64,000 nucleotides of DNA, taken from Bacteroidales bacterium. GTDB lineage: Bacteria; Bacteroidota; Bacteroidia; Bacteroidales; Muribaculaceae. The DNA lies in assembly GCA_910575545.1 (NCBI GenBank), contig CAJTFH010000004.1, forward strand, positions 62,001 through 126,000. The letters run 5' to 3'. Positions 27,644 through 36,993 of this stretch are shown one piece after another. The position numbers and the translations under genes were made by a program. The notes under the pieces are model-generated. The model saw nothing but the letters and a program-made list of their open reading frames with translations, had not been told where the DNA came from and searched no databases. Every line of letters begins with the position of its first letter. Within the stretch, counting starts at the first letter, position 1.

Positions 27644-28435
27644 TCAGGCGTGGGTCACACATTCGTTGTGTTCCTTCAGGAAAAGGTCTAAAGCGGCTGT
27701 GATTGAAGGCGCTTTGGGATTCGGAGCCTCGAGGTCGAGACGCAATCCGGCCCCTTCAACAGCTTTGGCGGTTGAAGCCCCGAAGCAGCCGATCTGGATA
27801 TCGCCCTGCTTGAAATCGGGGAAATTCTTCATCAGCGAATCTATGCCGGCTGGAGAGAAAAACAGCAGCATGTCGTAGTCGAACTTCTCCTCAGGGGTGA
27901 AATCGTTACTGACCGTGCGATACATCACAGCCTTTGTATAGTTGATTTTCGCTTTGTCGAGCATATCGGCATTGGCGGAATCCTTATGCACGTCAGACAC
28001 AGCATAGAGGTATTTCTCTTTGTTGTGTTTGCTCAGCGACGGCAACAGGTCGTCAAGCCGGCCTGTGCTGCCATGGAAAATCTTGCGTTTACGGTAAACG
28101 ATATATTTCTGGAGATAGAGGGCTATCGACTCTGTGGTGCAGAAATATTTCATCGTGTCGGGGATATTGACACGCATCTCTTCACACAGGCGGAAGAAAT
28201 GGTCGATAGCTGTGCGTGCGGTGAAGATAATAGCGGTGAAATCTCCGATATTGATTTTCTGCTGACGGAACTCGCGGGCGCTGAGACCTTCAACTTTTAT
28301 GAACGGGCGGAACACGACCTCAACGCCATAACGGGTGGCAATGTCGTAGTAAGGTGATTTTTCCGAAGACGGCTGGGGCTGAGAAACAAGTATTTTCTTT
28401 ACGTTCACTTTCTGATTCACTTCAGGTTTACACAT
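27644..28435 (-). CDS. hemD: Uroporphyrinogen-III synthase
   Basis: 263 residues. It cyclises hydroxymethylbilane to uroporphyrinogen III in tetrapyrrole synthesis. The two-lobed family pattern is visible: KKILVSQPQP at the start, IIFTARTAIDHFF in lobe one and LLFFSPAGIDSLM with IGCFGASTAKA in lobe two. Sequence conservation in HemD is always low, so the call rests on these motifs plus the Bacteroidales gene order (DUF4271, hemD, rnpA, yidD). Its start overlaps the end of the DUF4271 gene by 19 bases. Confidence 0.88.
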   Translation of the reverse strand: MCKPEVNQKVNVKKILVSQPQPSSEKSPYYDIATRYGVEVVFRPFIKVEGLSAREFRQQKINIGDFTAIIFTARTAIDHFFRLCEEMRVNIPDTMKYFCTTESIALYLQKYIVYRKRKIFHGSTGRLDDLLPSLSKHNKEKYLYAVSDVHKDSANADMLDKAKINYTKAVMYRTVSNDFTPEEKFDYDMLLFFSPAGIDSLMKNFPDFKQGDIQIGCFGASTAKAVEGAGLRLDLEAPNPKAPSITAALDLFLKEHNECVTHA

Positions 28436-29238
28436 ATTTCCCTGGCCAAAATGAGTATTGTTATGACCGGTATTATTTCAAGAGTGCAAAGGTACAAAAT
28501 AAAATAGAGCAACGATGGGAAATTGTTGTAAAAAATCCTAAAACCCTTTGAGATATAACATATCCGCGACAAAATATAAAGCCCCGCAGCGATGGCGAGC
28601 ATCACACCGGAAACGCCGGGATAGAACAACGCTACGAGTGTCGGAACCGTCAGCACAACACCTAAAAGCATCTGGGAAGCATTGAGCCCACGCCGCCACA
28701 GCCCGGCACCCACACTATCGGTGAACACATATCCCACGGTGACACATGCCCCCAGCTGGAAGAGATAGAATGCCCCCGCCAATCCGGCCAAAGCGGCAAC
28801 CGTCACCACAGTCTGCCCGGCAGCCTCCCCGGCACCGAGCCACATAAACATCATCAGCCCCTCGCACACGCAGAGCTGAAGCAGCAGCAGCATAGCCACA
28901 CGGCTTTCGCTTGCGGTGTGCTCATCGAATGCGTTTGCGCGCCGGCGCACCGACAACAAATCCTGCGGCAGCGATTTGAACAGACGTTTCACATGGCGCA
29001 TGTTCAGACCGATAAGCACCAGCACTCCTACCACCAGCGACAGCACGGCCGAATCCGCTCCCGGAGCAACCACACGGCTGACGGCCTCGACCCCGCGAGT
29101 CCATGCCGGAGGCTGCGAGCTGTAGAGCATCCGGTCTGAAGCCGAGGTTGGAGCATCAGCCTCATGGCAGACATTCCACGGTAACGAGGCGGATTGTGAC
29201 GCCCGGGCCATTGCCGTTGTGTCAGAGTTTGCGGCCAT
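28417..29238 (-). CDS. DUF4271 membrane protein
   Basis: 273 residues from MAANSDTTAM. After a low-complexity 60-residue N terminus come about six to seven hydrophobic helices typical of the DUF4271 family (for example AVLSLVVGVLVLIGL and SGVMLAIAAGLYILSR). Its function is unknown. The family is regularly found beside hemD in Bacteroidales. The frame is open to a GTG at 29298, but that would lead by just 20 residues without helical character. The 3' end overlaps hemD. Confidence 0.8.
   Translation of the reverse strand: MAANSDTTAMARASQSASLPWNVCHEADAPTSASDRMLYSSQPPAWTRGVEAVSRVVAPGADSAVLSLVVGVLVLIGLNMRHVKRLFKSLPQDLLSVRRRANAFDEHTASESRVAMLLLLQLCVCEGLMMFMWLGAGEAAGQTVVTVAALAGLAGAFYLFQLGACVTVGYVFTDSVGAGLWRRGLNASQMLLGVVLTVPTLVALFYPGVSGVMLAIAAGLYILSRICYISKGFRIFYNNFPSLLYFILYLCTLEIIPVITILILAREICVNLK
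28487..28494 (-). promoter_or_regulatory. Promoter -7 motif TACCTTTG for hemD
   Basis: A perfect TAnnTTTG match on the minus strand, inside the 3' end of the DUF4271 gene and 52 bases before the hemD start. It would let hemD-rnpA-yidD be transcribed separately from upstream genes. Confidence 0.5.
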
Positions 29239-29284
29239 TAAATGAATCAAAGAGGGTGTTCGATAACATCTGTCGACGGCCCTG

Positions 29285-31117
29285 TCATTTGAGGGCACGG
29301 CGGAATTCGTCGCGCATAGTGTCGACCACGTTTATCACATAATCGCCCGTTTTCTCAAGGGTGCTGATTATATCCATGTAATATATTCCGCTCTGGTATT
29401 CATAATGGCGGTCGTTGATATTGGCCACATTGGCTGTGCGCAGCTGGTTACGGAGATTGTTGATTTCCCTCTCCGCGTTATACGACGATATTATGTTGCG
29501 CTCATCGATGTTCTCGATATTATTCAGCGATTTCAGCATATCTTTAATGGCCGTGTCGACATAGCGGAACATTATGTCGATGTTGTCGTAGATCTCTTCA
29601 TTGAAGTGGACACCGCTCTGCTGTTTGCGCAAAAGGATTTTACCCACGCCCAACATGCAGTCGGCAATGCTTTCGATTTCCGAATCTATCGACAACATCG
29701 CCGATATGCGGCGCTTCGATTCGTTTGACAACCGCCCTTCCGCGCACCGGTTTAGATAATTGGCGATTTCAAGCTCCATGCGGTCGGAAATTTCCTCATA
29801 TTTTTCGAGCCGCGAATAGATTCTGTTGAAATCGTCGCTGCCAGATTTCGTATGCACCAGCTCTTTGGCCATAGGCAACATGCGCGAAACCCTCTCGGCA
29901 AACACATACATCTCTTTCTCCGCCTGGCTTATGTTTAGCTCTGAGGCGCTGAGAATACCGGCGGAAATGAATTTCAGCTGGAACTCGTCGTCGCCACGAT
30001 GCTTGGCCGGCACAAGAAGCTCAACGATTTTGACATACACATTGGTCAGCCATATCATTATGCTCAGGTTGATGAGGTTGAAGACAGTGTGGAACATCGA
30101 CAACCCGAATGACACGCTCACCTGCATCTGCCCGATTATGGTGCGGTGGTGCAAAACATCGCCGCTGTCGGTCGGCAACGAGCCTGCAAACACCTGGTTA
30201 TACATGTCGGGGTTAGAGGCTTTAAGGTCGGTCACATAAGTGTATAGCGCCATCGGGTCACCCTGCCCTATCTCCTGGGTTATCCATGAGTTAAGCTCCA
30301 CAAAGGGATAGAAAACGGCAAGAGTCCACAATGTGCCGAGGAAGTTGAAAAGCAGATGCCCCATAGCCGTGCGTTTGGCCGCTACGTTACCACTCATCGA
30401 GGCGAGCAAAGGCGTTATGGTAGTTCCTATGTTAGACCCCAGCACCAGGGCACATGCAAGGTCGAAAGTTATCCACCCTTTACTACACATAATCAGGGTA
30501 ATGGCAAACATGGCGGCCGATGACTGTATTGTCATAGTAACCAGCATTCCGACGAAGCAGAAAATCAGCACCGAACCGAATCCCATCGAAGCGTAGCGCT
30601 GAAGGAACGCAAACATCTCCGGATTGCTCTGGAGGTCCGGCACATATTTGCTGATCATGTCAAGCCCCATGAAAAGGAAGGCGAAACCGATGGTGAACTC
30701 ACCTATAGACTTTGTACGCCCTTTGCTTGAAAACAACAACGGCACCGCAAGTCCGATTAACGGAAGCGCGAATGCCGATATGTCAACTTTAAACCCGAAA
30801 AGAGCTATTACCCAGGCGGTGAATGTGGTTCCCACATTGGCGCCCATAATCACGGCCATCGACTGTGCCAGCGTCATAAGCCCCGCATTGACGAAGCTCA
30901 CAACCATCACCGTCGATGCCGACGAACTCTGGATAAGTGCTGTTATGAAAAAACCTGTAGCCGTTCCGGTGAAACGGTTGCGTGTCATCGCACCCAGGAT
31001 ATTGCGAAGCCTGTCTCCGGCGGCTTTCTGCAATCCCTCACTCATGACCTTCATTCCGTAGAGGAACAGGCCGACAGCTCCCAGGAGCCCTAAAAAATCG
31101 AGTATCGAATAGTTCAT
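29285..31117 (-). CDS. Na+/phosphate cotransporter family protein with PhoU-like domain
   Basis: 610 residues from MNYSILDFLG. The membrane half (about 1-340) has the repeated Na/Pi-cotransporter motif: GANVGTTFTAW and GSNIGTTITP, each after a QSSSA or QSSAA element. The cytoplasmic half (about 370-610) is a helical PhoU-like domain. It imports phosphate or exports it to balance internal levels. A 30-residue upstream extension is open but contains the promoter motif and lacks homology-like character. It ends 46 bases before the DUF4271 start, so the two may be cotranscribed. Confidence 0.92.
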   Translation of the reverse strand: MNYSILDFLGLLGAVGLFLYGMKVMSEGLQKAAGDRLRNILGAMTRNRFTGTATGFFITALIQSSSASTVMVVSFVNAGLMTLAQSMAVIMGANVGTTFTAWVIALFGFKVDISAFALPLIGLAVPLLFSSKGRTKSIGEFTIGFAFLFMGLDMISKYVPDLQSNPEMFAFLQRYASMGFGSVLIFCFVGMLVTMTIQSSAAMFAITLIMCSKGWITFDLACALVLGSNIGTTITPLLASMSGNVAAKRTAMGHLLFNFLGTLWTLAVFYPFVELNSWITQEIGQGDPMALYTYVTDLKASNPDMYNQVFAGSLPTDSGDVLHHRTIIGQMQVSVSFGLSMFHTVFNLINLSIMIWLTNVYVKIVELLVPAKHRGDDEFQLKFISAGILSASELNISQAEKEMYVFAERVSRMLPMAKELVHTKSGSDDFNRIYSRLEKYEEISDRMELEIANYLNRCAEGRLSNESKRRISAMLSIDSEIESIADCMLGVGKILLRKQQSGVHFNEEIYDNIDIMFRYVDTAIKDMLKSLNNIENIDERNIISSYNAEREINNLRNQLRTANVANINDRHYEYQSGIYYMDIISTLEKTGDYVINVVDTMRDEFRRALK

Positions 31118-31165
31118 CTGCAAGGCATCGGGAGGAGAAGGTTTGTTCGGCTCCCATACCGCCCG

Positions 31166-31197
31166 CAAAGTTAAGAAAGATTCTGCAAACCACCAAT
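31166..31197 (-). promoter_or_regulatory. Promoter for the Na/Pi cotransporter gene
   Basis: The -7 TAACTTTG (31173 to 31166) is a perfect match on the minus strand, with ATTG (31197 to 31194) 20 bases upstream as a near-consensus -33. It lies 48 bases before the chosen start and argues against the longer frame. Confidence 0.55.
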
Positions 31198-31312
31198 CTC
31201 CTGGCATATCAAACTCCGTTATCGTCTACATCGACAATCCGAAGTGAGTCGTACCGGCGCACATAGTGGCGCATCACCACACAACGCCGGTCTTTATTCC
31301 CGTGGATCAGCA

Positions 31313-34300
31313 TCATTCAGGTGCTGTGAGCGATTTCACCGGGAATCGCAACGGATCAGGATTCGGGATAAGCCCCTGGCGGATAAGGCGCAGGGAGTCG
31401 GCCACAGTCATCGTTTCATTGCCTGCCAGCTGCAACGGGCCCATCTGGTTAAACCCGGCAGCAGAAGGATGGCGGCGACCAAGCGAATCGGTGGCTTCTA
31501 CCGGCACAGGCGCTCCGGGATAATGGCTGCCCGGGGCTCCGGGGAAGGTGAGCCTGCCAGAGCGGGCTTTCTTTATGCCAGATCGGAACATGCGGTTAAT
31601 CTGCTCAACAAGGTTGATGCGGGTGTCGGCGGCAATGGTCTGGCGCTCACCCACCATCCGGTCTTTGACTTTCGCACCTCCGAGGCGTATTTTCATGTCA
31701 TCGGGGGTTCCTTTGATGTTTATGCCGAATTTAAACGGCACAGGCGATTTCAACACCGAAACATGATAATCGAGATTCATCGCCAGATCGTTATGCCCCA
31801 TCACACCGAGCTTGTAACGGTCGATGTCGAACATGAATGGAAACACCTCTATGGCAGAGTTCTCAACAACCACCTCAACCGCCATATGGTCGATCATATT
31901 GCGTTTCTTATTCTGGAACATCAACCATTTCGACAGAGTTTTAAACGTGTCGGCATCAAGCAACACAAGCGAGTCCCCCTCGATTTTCATGGCCGCCCGG
32001 AGCGTTGGCAACTCAATATCCATTTTCGGCGAAATATCGGTTGTGACAGCCAGATCGGCATTGACGATTCCTTCAAAGCTCTTCATAACCGGCAATATCG
32101 AATCTATCGCTGGCACTATCGAGGTCAGCCGGTCAAGGCGGAAATCGGTCACTTTCAGTCCCAGTCCGAACCTGAGGCTGTCGGGCATCTGGGCGGCATA
32201 CATGCCGTCGACCCGCAACGCTCCCACCCCTGTAGAAGCCGACAGATTCCGGAGGTTCAGCACTCCGTCGTCGACCAGGAGGTCACCTCTGAATGAATGT
32301 AGCTGGAGGTCGGAATATAGCACATTCTTTGCACGCATTGCAAAAATAGCATCAAGGTTGCGCGGCAAAAGCACCGGCCCGGCGGCAGCAGTGTCAACCG
32401 CCTGTTCCAAAGTGATGTCAGCCCGGTCGTCGTCGCTCCATACGAGAGCCGAATCGGCCTGTTGGGCGGTGGCGCTTCCGGCAAATACGGCATCGACAAT
32501 CTGGTTCACATTGATGGTGTCGCTGACAACGACAAACCGTATGCCGAGTGTGTTGTCGCGTCTCGAAGTCAAGGCTTTACGCAGATTCGACACCGTGCCG
32601 TTGATAAGGAAATCGCTGCCACCTGCTTTATAGACCAGGTTGCGAAGCTGCAGAGAGTCTTGGTTGAATTTGAAATCGACATTCTCAAGTCTGTTGCGTA
32701 ACGGGAAATATGGGGTTACAAGCCTTCCGCTGCGGGCTTTCACGATGCCGTTGAAATCCCACCTCCGCAACAGCTTGCGGTCGTCGGCCGACAGCCGGAG
32801 GTCGGTTGTGCCGGCTCCGTTCACCCTGACGGAATCGCGGCGCAGACGGGCAGCGGCAACGCGCAAAGAATCGGCATGTGACATCACCCTTTTGCGACGG
32901 GGACGCATATTGACCGTCATATCCACCATTGCCTCCCGGAGAGCCACTTTCGTCAATGCCTGGCCGAAAATAAGGCCGCCAAGATCAAGTTTCAGAGAAA
33001 GTTGCGGCACACGGGCCTCCCCCTTGTAACGGCGCAGCGAAGCCCCTACAGATGCATTTCGGAGGCGGCAACGGAGCGTGTCGGCAGGGTCATCAAGATT
33101 GAGCCTGTCGAATGCAAGCACCATGCCGAAAGGATTGATTGCCGTGGTATCCGCCGAGCTGCTGCGGTTCGACGTGCCGGCACCGGCCCGCAACCCACGG
33201 CATTGCAGATTCATACCATCGAAAGCCGCCGCAAGCGTGTCGGCCTTCAGCGAGATTGTCAACAAGGAATCGACTTTATGGTCGTTCTTTACAAACGTAT
33301 TGTTAGAGCCGAATTCAAGCGCAACGTGATTGGCATACACACGGCCGATACTGTCGAAATCCGCCTCAAACCCGTCGAGCCCGAATTTGCCGTTGAGCTT
33401 CATGCGATGGAAGCTGTTGGCATTCAAATCACTGAGACGGAACCGGAAATCGGTGGCGCCTGACAGCACTCCCGTCAATGAGCCGGGTAACAAACTACGG
33501 AGCCGCCGGGGAAAACGCCCGAAATCCACCGCCCCCTTAAACGCCCCTTCAACGGCGGCATCAGAAACCACATCGGTGGCTGAGGCCGAAAGGTCTACAT
33601 CGACAACCTCGCCGTCGATTATCAGTTTGCGGAGAGTGAACACCGATTTATCCATATCGCGCCCATTGACCTCTGCGACGAAATCAACCGAGAAGTCATG
33701 GAAATTAAGGGTCTCATAACGAACTTCGCAAGAAGGAATCTCAACCGAGGCGGAAAACGACGGAAGCAAGGAATCAGCGATATTCCATGGAGTTGTAAGG
33801 GCGGCCTTCACACGTAACCTCATATCGGTCTGCAAAGGTTGTGCCAACTGCCGCGCCGACACAGGAAGATGCGACAGGATTTCTGCCACCGGCAGGTCGG
33901 AAGTCTCAGCTTTGAGGTCGGTCAGAACAGGGCTATGGGTAAAATCGGCCTTTGTGGCAAACTTGACACTATAGTCATGAAGAGAAACAACGAAATCGTC
34001 GATAGTTATAGCCATGGGAAGTTGGGGATCCCACGTCACCGCACCGTCGGCACCGAATGTCAACCGGTCGAAATTGAAATCGCGGAGCAGAGGTGTGTTG
34101 AGATTACCGCTGAGCCCCAGCCTGTAGCGGGGTGCGGCATCCCCCTTCAGCTCGATATTCTCTATCGCCACTGCAACATCGACAGAATCTTTCAACGAGC
34201 GGAAACGGAGAGGGTCGGCTCCGACAATGGCGAACCGGTTTATCGATATGCGTGGCAATGCCGTTACCGACGAACCGGAAGTTTTCTCAGAGGCCTCTTG

Positions 34301-34777
34301 CGGTGGCGCTATCAGGTAATTCGCCGATGAATCATCGACCTGCAGCAGATTGACCTCCGGATGTGTAAACACAACATCATAAAGGCTGACATGCCCTCCA
34401 AGCAGGGCGAACACATTCACCCCGGCATGGAACGACGGCAACGACAGCAGCGAATCGGCATCGGCCGGCAGTGTAGCCCTGACCGAATCCGGCAACGTGT
34501 GGAGCGACCGCGAAACAACGCGGAGCGAATCCATTTCGAGCGTCATTTTAGGGAATGTGTGCCAGAATGTCAGTTCAACCCTGCTGAGGCTGACATCGGC
34601 ATCAATCGATTCCGAGGCGATTTTTTCAACCATCGGGGTCAGACGCCCCGGGGTCAGACACCAGACCAGGAGGCTACATACAAGAATAAAAACGGCAAAG
34701 ACCGTTGCCACGGCAATGCCCGACCATTTCAATATCCTGCGCCACAGGGGGCGCTTCTTCGTGGTAGTCTCTGACAT
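31313..34777 (-). CDS. AsmA-family large envelope protein
   Basis: 1154 residues. A basic N terminus (KKRPLWRRILKW) precedes one membrane helix (about 15-37) and a long beta-rich periplasmic region of the AsmA/bridge-like type. The helix is followed by SESIDADVSLSRVELTFW, the usual AsmA N-terminal signature, and later the C-terminal AsmA block LKVTDFRLDRLTSI. AsmA-like proteins span the envelope and are thought to move phospholipids or assist outer-membrane assembly. It is 54 bases downstream of DUF5715 on the same strand and is likely to be cotranscribed. Confidence 0.88.
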   Translation of the reverse strand: MSETTTKKRPLWRRILKWSGIAVATVFAVFILVCSLLVWCLTPGRLTPMVEKIASESIDADVSLSRVELTFWHTFPKMTLEMDSLRVVSRSLHTLPDSVRATLPADADSLLSLPSFHAGVNVFALLGGHVSLYDVVFTHPEVNLLQVDDSSANYLIAPPQEASEKTSGSSVTALPRISINRFAIVGADPLRFRSLKDSVDVAVAIENIELKGDAAPRYRLGLSGNLNTPLLRDFNFDRLTFGADGAVTWDPQLPMAITIDDFVVSLHDYSVKFATKADFTHSPVLTDLKAETSDLPVAEILSHLPVSARQLAQPLQTDMRLRVKAALTTPWNIADSLLPSFSASVEIPSCEVRYETLNFHDFSVDFVAEVNGRDMDKSVFTLRKLIIDGEVVDVDLSASATDVVSDAAVEGAFKGAVDFGRFPRRLRSLLPGSLTGVLSGATDFRFRLSDLNANSFHRMKLNGKFGLDGFEADFDSIGRVYANHVALEFGSNNTFVKNDHKVDSLLTISLKADTLAAAFDGMNLQCRGLRAGAGTSNRSSSADTTAINPFGMVLAFDRLNLDDPADTLRCRLRNASVGASLRRYKGEARVPQLSLKLDLGGLIFGQALTKVALREAMVDMTVNMRPRRKRVMSHADSLRVAAARLRRDSVRVNGAGTTDLRLSADDRKLLRRWDFNGIVKARSGRLVTPYFPLRNRLENVDFKFNQDSLQLRNLVYKAGGSDFLINGTVSNLRKALTSRRDNTLGIRFVVVSDTINVNQIVDAVFAGSATAQQADSALVWSDDDRADITLEQAVDTAAAGPVLLPRNLDAIFAMRAKNVLYSDLQLHSFRGDLLVDDGVLNLRNLSASTGVGALRVDGMYAAQMPDSLRFGLGLKVTDFRLDRLTSIVPAIDSILPVMKSFEGIVNADLAVTTDISPKMDIELPTLRAAMKIEGDSLVLLDADTFKTLSKWLMFQNKKRNMIDHMAVEVVVENSAIEVFPFMFDIDRYKLGVMGHNDLAMNLDYHVSVLKSPVPFKFGINIKGTPDDMKIRLGGAKVKDRMVGERQTIAADTRINLVEQINRMFRSGIKKARSGRLTFPGAPGSHYPGAPVPVEATDSLGRRHPSAAGFNQMGPLQLAGNETMTVADSLRLIRQGLIPNPDPLRFPVKSLTAPE

Positions 34778-34831
34778 GGATGCTGTCGTTTTAGAGCGTG
34801 TCTCAAAAATTTCAGGGTACCGGCCCCGAAT

Positions 34832-35752
34832 CTAACGGGCCGTTATGTGGAAACAGGCCTGCTTATGCTCATATTTGACATAGCAGCGGCCTTGGCTGCG
34901 CATGGCAAACACCACTTCGGCGAGGAGATTCTTCATATCCTCCTGGGTGCGCGGAGTGGCGGGGTTGTCGCAAATGAATTTGGCATAGCTTATGTCGAAT
35001 GTAGTGCCGAACAGATGTGCCGACGTGTCGACCGCATTGCGGTTGCGCCGTCGCAGCCGCTTGACAAGCGAGGGGGTGCGGAGCACACTTGTCACTTTTA
35101 TCCTATAATCACCGCCACCCCTGGCTTCAAGCGAATCGCGGAAAGCGGCACCTATGTCAGTGAGCAGCCTGTGGGCTTGCGGCACAAGATACGGAAGCGA
35201 ATGGGTGAGGTTGTCGAGATAATATTCCGGGCAGCTTTTCAGGCGCGACAGCGCAGCCCCTGCGCGCCAGGCATCTGCGACGCCACTAATCGGGGAAACT
35301 CCCACACTGCGCGCGGCGGCAATATGGAGGTAGTTGCTGTCATTGAACACACGGCGCAGCGGCCCTACGGAGTTTATGTGCATTTTCCTGCCTCCTGCAG
35401 GCATTGAATCGAAATGGGCCTCATAGCGGTTGAGCGACCTCACCGTGTCTGTTGCCGAAAGAATTGCAAGCACCTCACTGCCATGCAAGCTACCGGCATC
35501 GGACGCTCCAGGTTCAGACGGCTTGGCGGACGATGGTTGCGGCGCAACCTCAGAATCCGAAACAGAAGGGAGCGGCGCCACGGGAACGGGCGCCACAGGT
35601 TCCACCGAAGGGGCTTCGCTCAAAGTGGAGTCGGCAGCGTATTCAATCATGCCTGCGTCGCCCTTGCCGCCGAAAGACACCCATAGAACCAACAGAAGTC
35701 CCAGCCCCCCCATTACATAAAGGGTATGTTTTTTTATATTATTCTGATTCAT
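34832..35752 (-). CDS. DUF5715 protein, putative M15-like peptidase
   Basis: 306 residues with an N-terminal membrane anchor (about 9-27) and a Pro/Ser-rich linker to about residue 95. The C-terminal domain has SAHLFGTTFD (about 245), which fits the SxHxxGxxxD zinc pattern of D-Ala-D-Ala carboxypeptidase/VanY-type peptidases, and a late His in CFHITAR that could be the third ligand. I infer a murein-related peptidase held in the periplasm, but the function is not established for this family. It is one base from the phosphatase gene, so the two are translationally close. Confidence 0.75.
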   Translation of the reverse strand: MNQNNIKKHTLYVMGGLGLLLVLWVSFGGKGDAGMIEYAADSTLSEAPSVEPVAPVPVAPLPSVSDSEVAPQPSSAKPSEPGASDAGSLHGSEVLAILSATDTVRSLNRYEAHFDSMPAGGRKMHINSVGPLRRVFNDSNYLHIAAARSVGVSPISGVADAWRAGAALSRLKSCPEYYLDNLTHSLPYLVPQAHRLLTDIGAAFRDSLEARGGGDYRIKVTSVLRTPSLVKRLRRRNRNAVDTSAHLFGTTFDISYAKFICDNPATPRTQEDMKNLLAEVVFAMRSQGRCYVKYEHKQACFHITAR

Positions 35753-35753
35753 C

Positions 35754-36230
35754 TCAACGCCTGTCTGTTACCAGATAATAGAGATTGGCAGTCGCCGACT
35801 GCAACAGGTCGAGCACCAATTCAAAACCTTCAGCACCTTCATAATAGGGATCAGGCACATAATCATAGCGGGTAGCGATGCCGAAAAATGCCGACATGGG
35901 CATAATCTTCTCCCCGGCCTCAGGCGTAGGGGCAAGACGGCGCAAATCGCGCAGGTTCATATCGTCCATGCCGATTATGATGTCGAAATCATCAAAATCG
36001 GCCTCCCTGACCTGGCGGCACCGGTGGGTAAGCTCGTAGCCCCGTCGGCGCGCATGGATGCGCATCCGCTTGTCGGGCAGGTCGCCTATATGGTAATTAC
36101 CCGTCCCCGCCGAGTCTATCTGCCACAGGCCCCGGCCGTCTTTCTCCTCAACCAAGGCGTGCATTATACCGTCGGCGGCCGGTGAACGGCATATATTGCC
36201 CAGGCATACGAAAAGCACCCGCACCGGCAT
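35754..36230 (-). CDS. Low-molecular-weight protein-tyrosine phosphatase
   Basis: 158 residues from MPVRVLFVC. The P-loop VCLGNICRS carries the catalytic Cys and Arg close to the N terminus, and the general acid Asp is in VPDPYYEG. The family dephosphorylates phosphotyrosine, often on capsule or envelope regulators. The frame is open 19 codons upstream (to 36287); I prefer the start that places the P-loop at the usual distance of seven or eight residues from the N terminus. Likely first gene of the operon with DUF5715 and AsmA. Confidence 0.9.
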   Translation of the reverse strand: MPVRVLFVCLGNICRSPAADGIMHALVEEKDGRGLWQIDSAGTGNYHIGDLPDKRMRIHARRRGYELTHRCRQVREADFDDFDIIIGMDDMNLRDLRRLAPTPEAGEKIMPMSAFFGIATRYDYVPDPYYEGAEGFELVLDLLQSATANLYYLVTDRR

Positions 36231-36348
36231 CCCGGCGCGGTAGCGGTCGCGCAACGATTCGATTAAACGTGATTGTGTAGCAGCCATTGCATGATTTTGG
36301 TGCAGTCTTCACCGGCGGTGCCGGAAGTCTATATTGTTGAATTTCATG

Positions 36349-36356
36349 CAAAATTA
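36349..36356 (-). promoter_or_regulatory. Promoter -7 motif TAATTTTG for the phosphatase operon
   Basis: A perfect TAnnTTTG match on the minus strand, about 120 bases upstream of the chosen phosphatase start. No well-placed -33 box is seen. Confidence 0.4.
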
Positions 36357-36482
36357 GTGATTATTTTCCTAATCGCAGACGCTATGCAAACAAAAAGAGC
36401 GGGTGTCGCCTTATCCACCTCGTCCGGCTCCGCATCAATAACACTATTGTCAATGCTCACATTGTTATCCCTTACCCTTTCG

Positions 36483-36644
36483 TTAAGTGGTTATTATCAC
36501 CGGCTTCTTCAATCTCACTTGTGAATCCATCAAAGGCTTCGCCACCACAGGCATGCCCTCTTCAGCATATGGCAATATTGTGCCGGTCTGCAACTGCAAT
36601 GTTAAGACATCTGCATTGGTTTTGATGCTACACAGAGCCCCCAT
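36483..36644 (-). CDS. Possible small protein (53 aa) in the phosphatase-secDF gap
   Basis: An ATG-to-TAA frame of 54 codons lies in an otherwise empty 818-base gap. The product starts MGALCSIKT and ends KKPVIITT, with ordinary amino-acid composition, no signal peptide and no membrane segment. Another ATG in a different frame 39 bases upstream (MKKLYFPSF) runs for 16 codons, so the region could be a short gene or a frameshifted remnant. I recognise no family. The remaining gap (36231-36482 and 36645-36758) shows nothing else but the phosphatase promoter motif. Confidence 0.3.
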   Translation of the reverse strand: MGALCSIKTNADVLTLQLQTGTILPYAEEGMPVVAKPLMDSQVRLKKPVIITT

Positions 36645-36758
36645 AAGAATCAAATGAAGGGAAGTAAAGTTTTTTCATAATCGGGACACGGACGCCGTTA
36701 AACACGAAAAACCGTTATGCCGCAAAAAGAAATGAAAGAGGCGAAAAGGAGCAAAAAG

Positions 36759-36789
36759 TTTGAGGTGTTGAAGATTATTCGTATATTTG
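36759..36789 (+). promoter_or_regulatory. Consensus Bacteroidetes promoter upstream of the secDF leader
   Basis: TTTG (36759-36762), exactly 19 bases of spacer, then TATATTTG (36782-36789). Both boxes match the Bacteroidetes -33/-7 consensus. Transcription should start near 36796, about 250 bases before secDF. Confidence 0.8.
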
Positions 36790-36796
36790 CGAGCTG

Positions 36797-36993
36797 AAAA
36801 ATAGGCATTAAGGGGCGTTGCAACGCCCTTGACGTAGCTGCAACGCTGTCAATCAACAGGTTGGAGTTGCGAAACACCTATTTTACCAACCGTTTTCCAC
36901 CACCGGCGGCCATCGGGCGACAGCTATAACACCCCGCCTGAAGCCACTCTGCGGAAGCGGCAGAACCAATCATTGCCACGCCTGGCGAGGCGT
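36797..36993 (+). ncRNA. Structured leader RNA or small RNA candidate before secDF
   Basis: Right where transcription should begin, AAAATAGG (36798-36805) pairs with CCTATTTT (36877-36884), closing a branched structure. Inside are GGGCGTTGCAACGCCC (36813-36828, perfect palindrome) and a stem TTGAC../..GTCAA with inner AGC/GCT (36829-36852). Further down are small stems at 36905-36938, 36948-36964 and ACGCCT-GGCG-AGGCGT (36978-36993). I do not recognise a known riboswitch or RNA family. It could be a cis-regulatory leader of secDF or a separate small RNA. Pairing is seen in the sequence; function is inference. Confidence 0.5.

Noticed and set aside
31244-32296. A 350-codon open frame antisense to the AsmA-like gene
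   Set aside because: Composition rich in Arg and His and no motif; the opposite strand codes for a long AsmA protein.
36273-36524. An 83-codon plus-strand frame in the phosphatase-secDF gap
   Set aside because: Ser/Leu-rich translation without a plausible signal or family, overlapping the phosphatase start region.
36797-36993. Identity of the secDF leader as 6S RNA, SRP RNA or RNase P RNA
   Set aside because: The closing helix is internal rather than end-to-end as in 6S RNA, and the conserved SRP and RNase P motifs are not seen.
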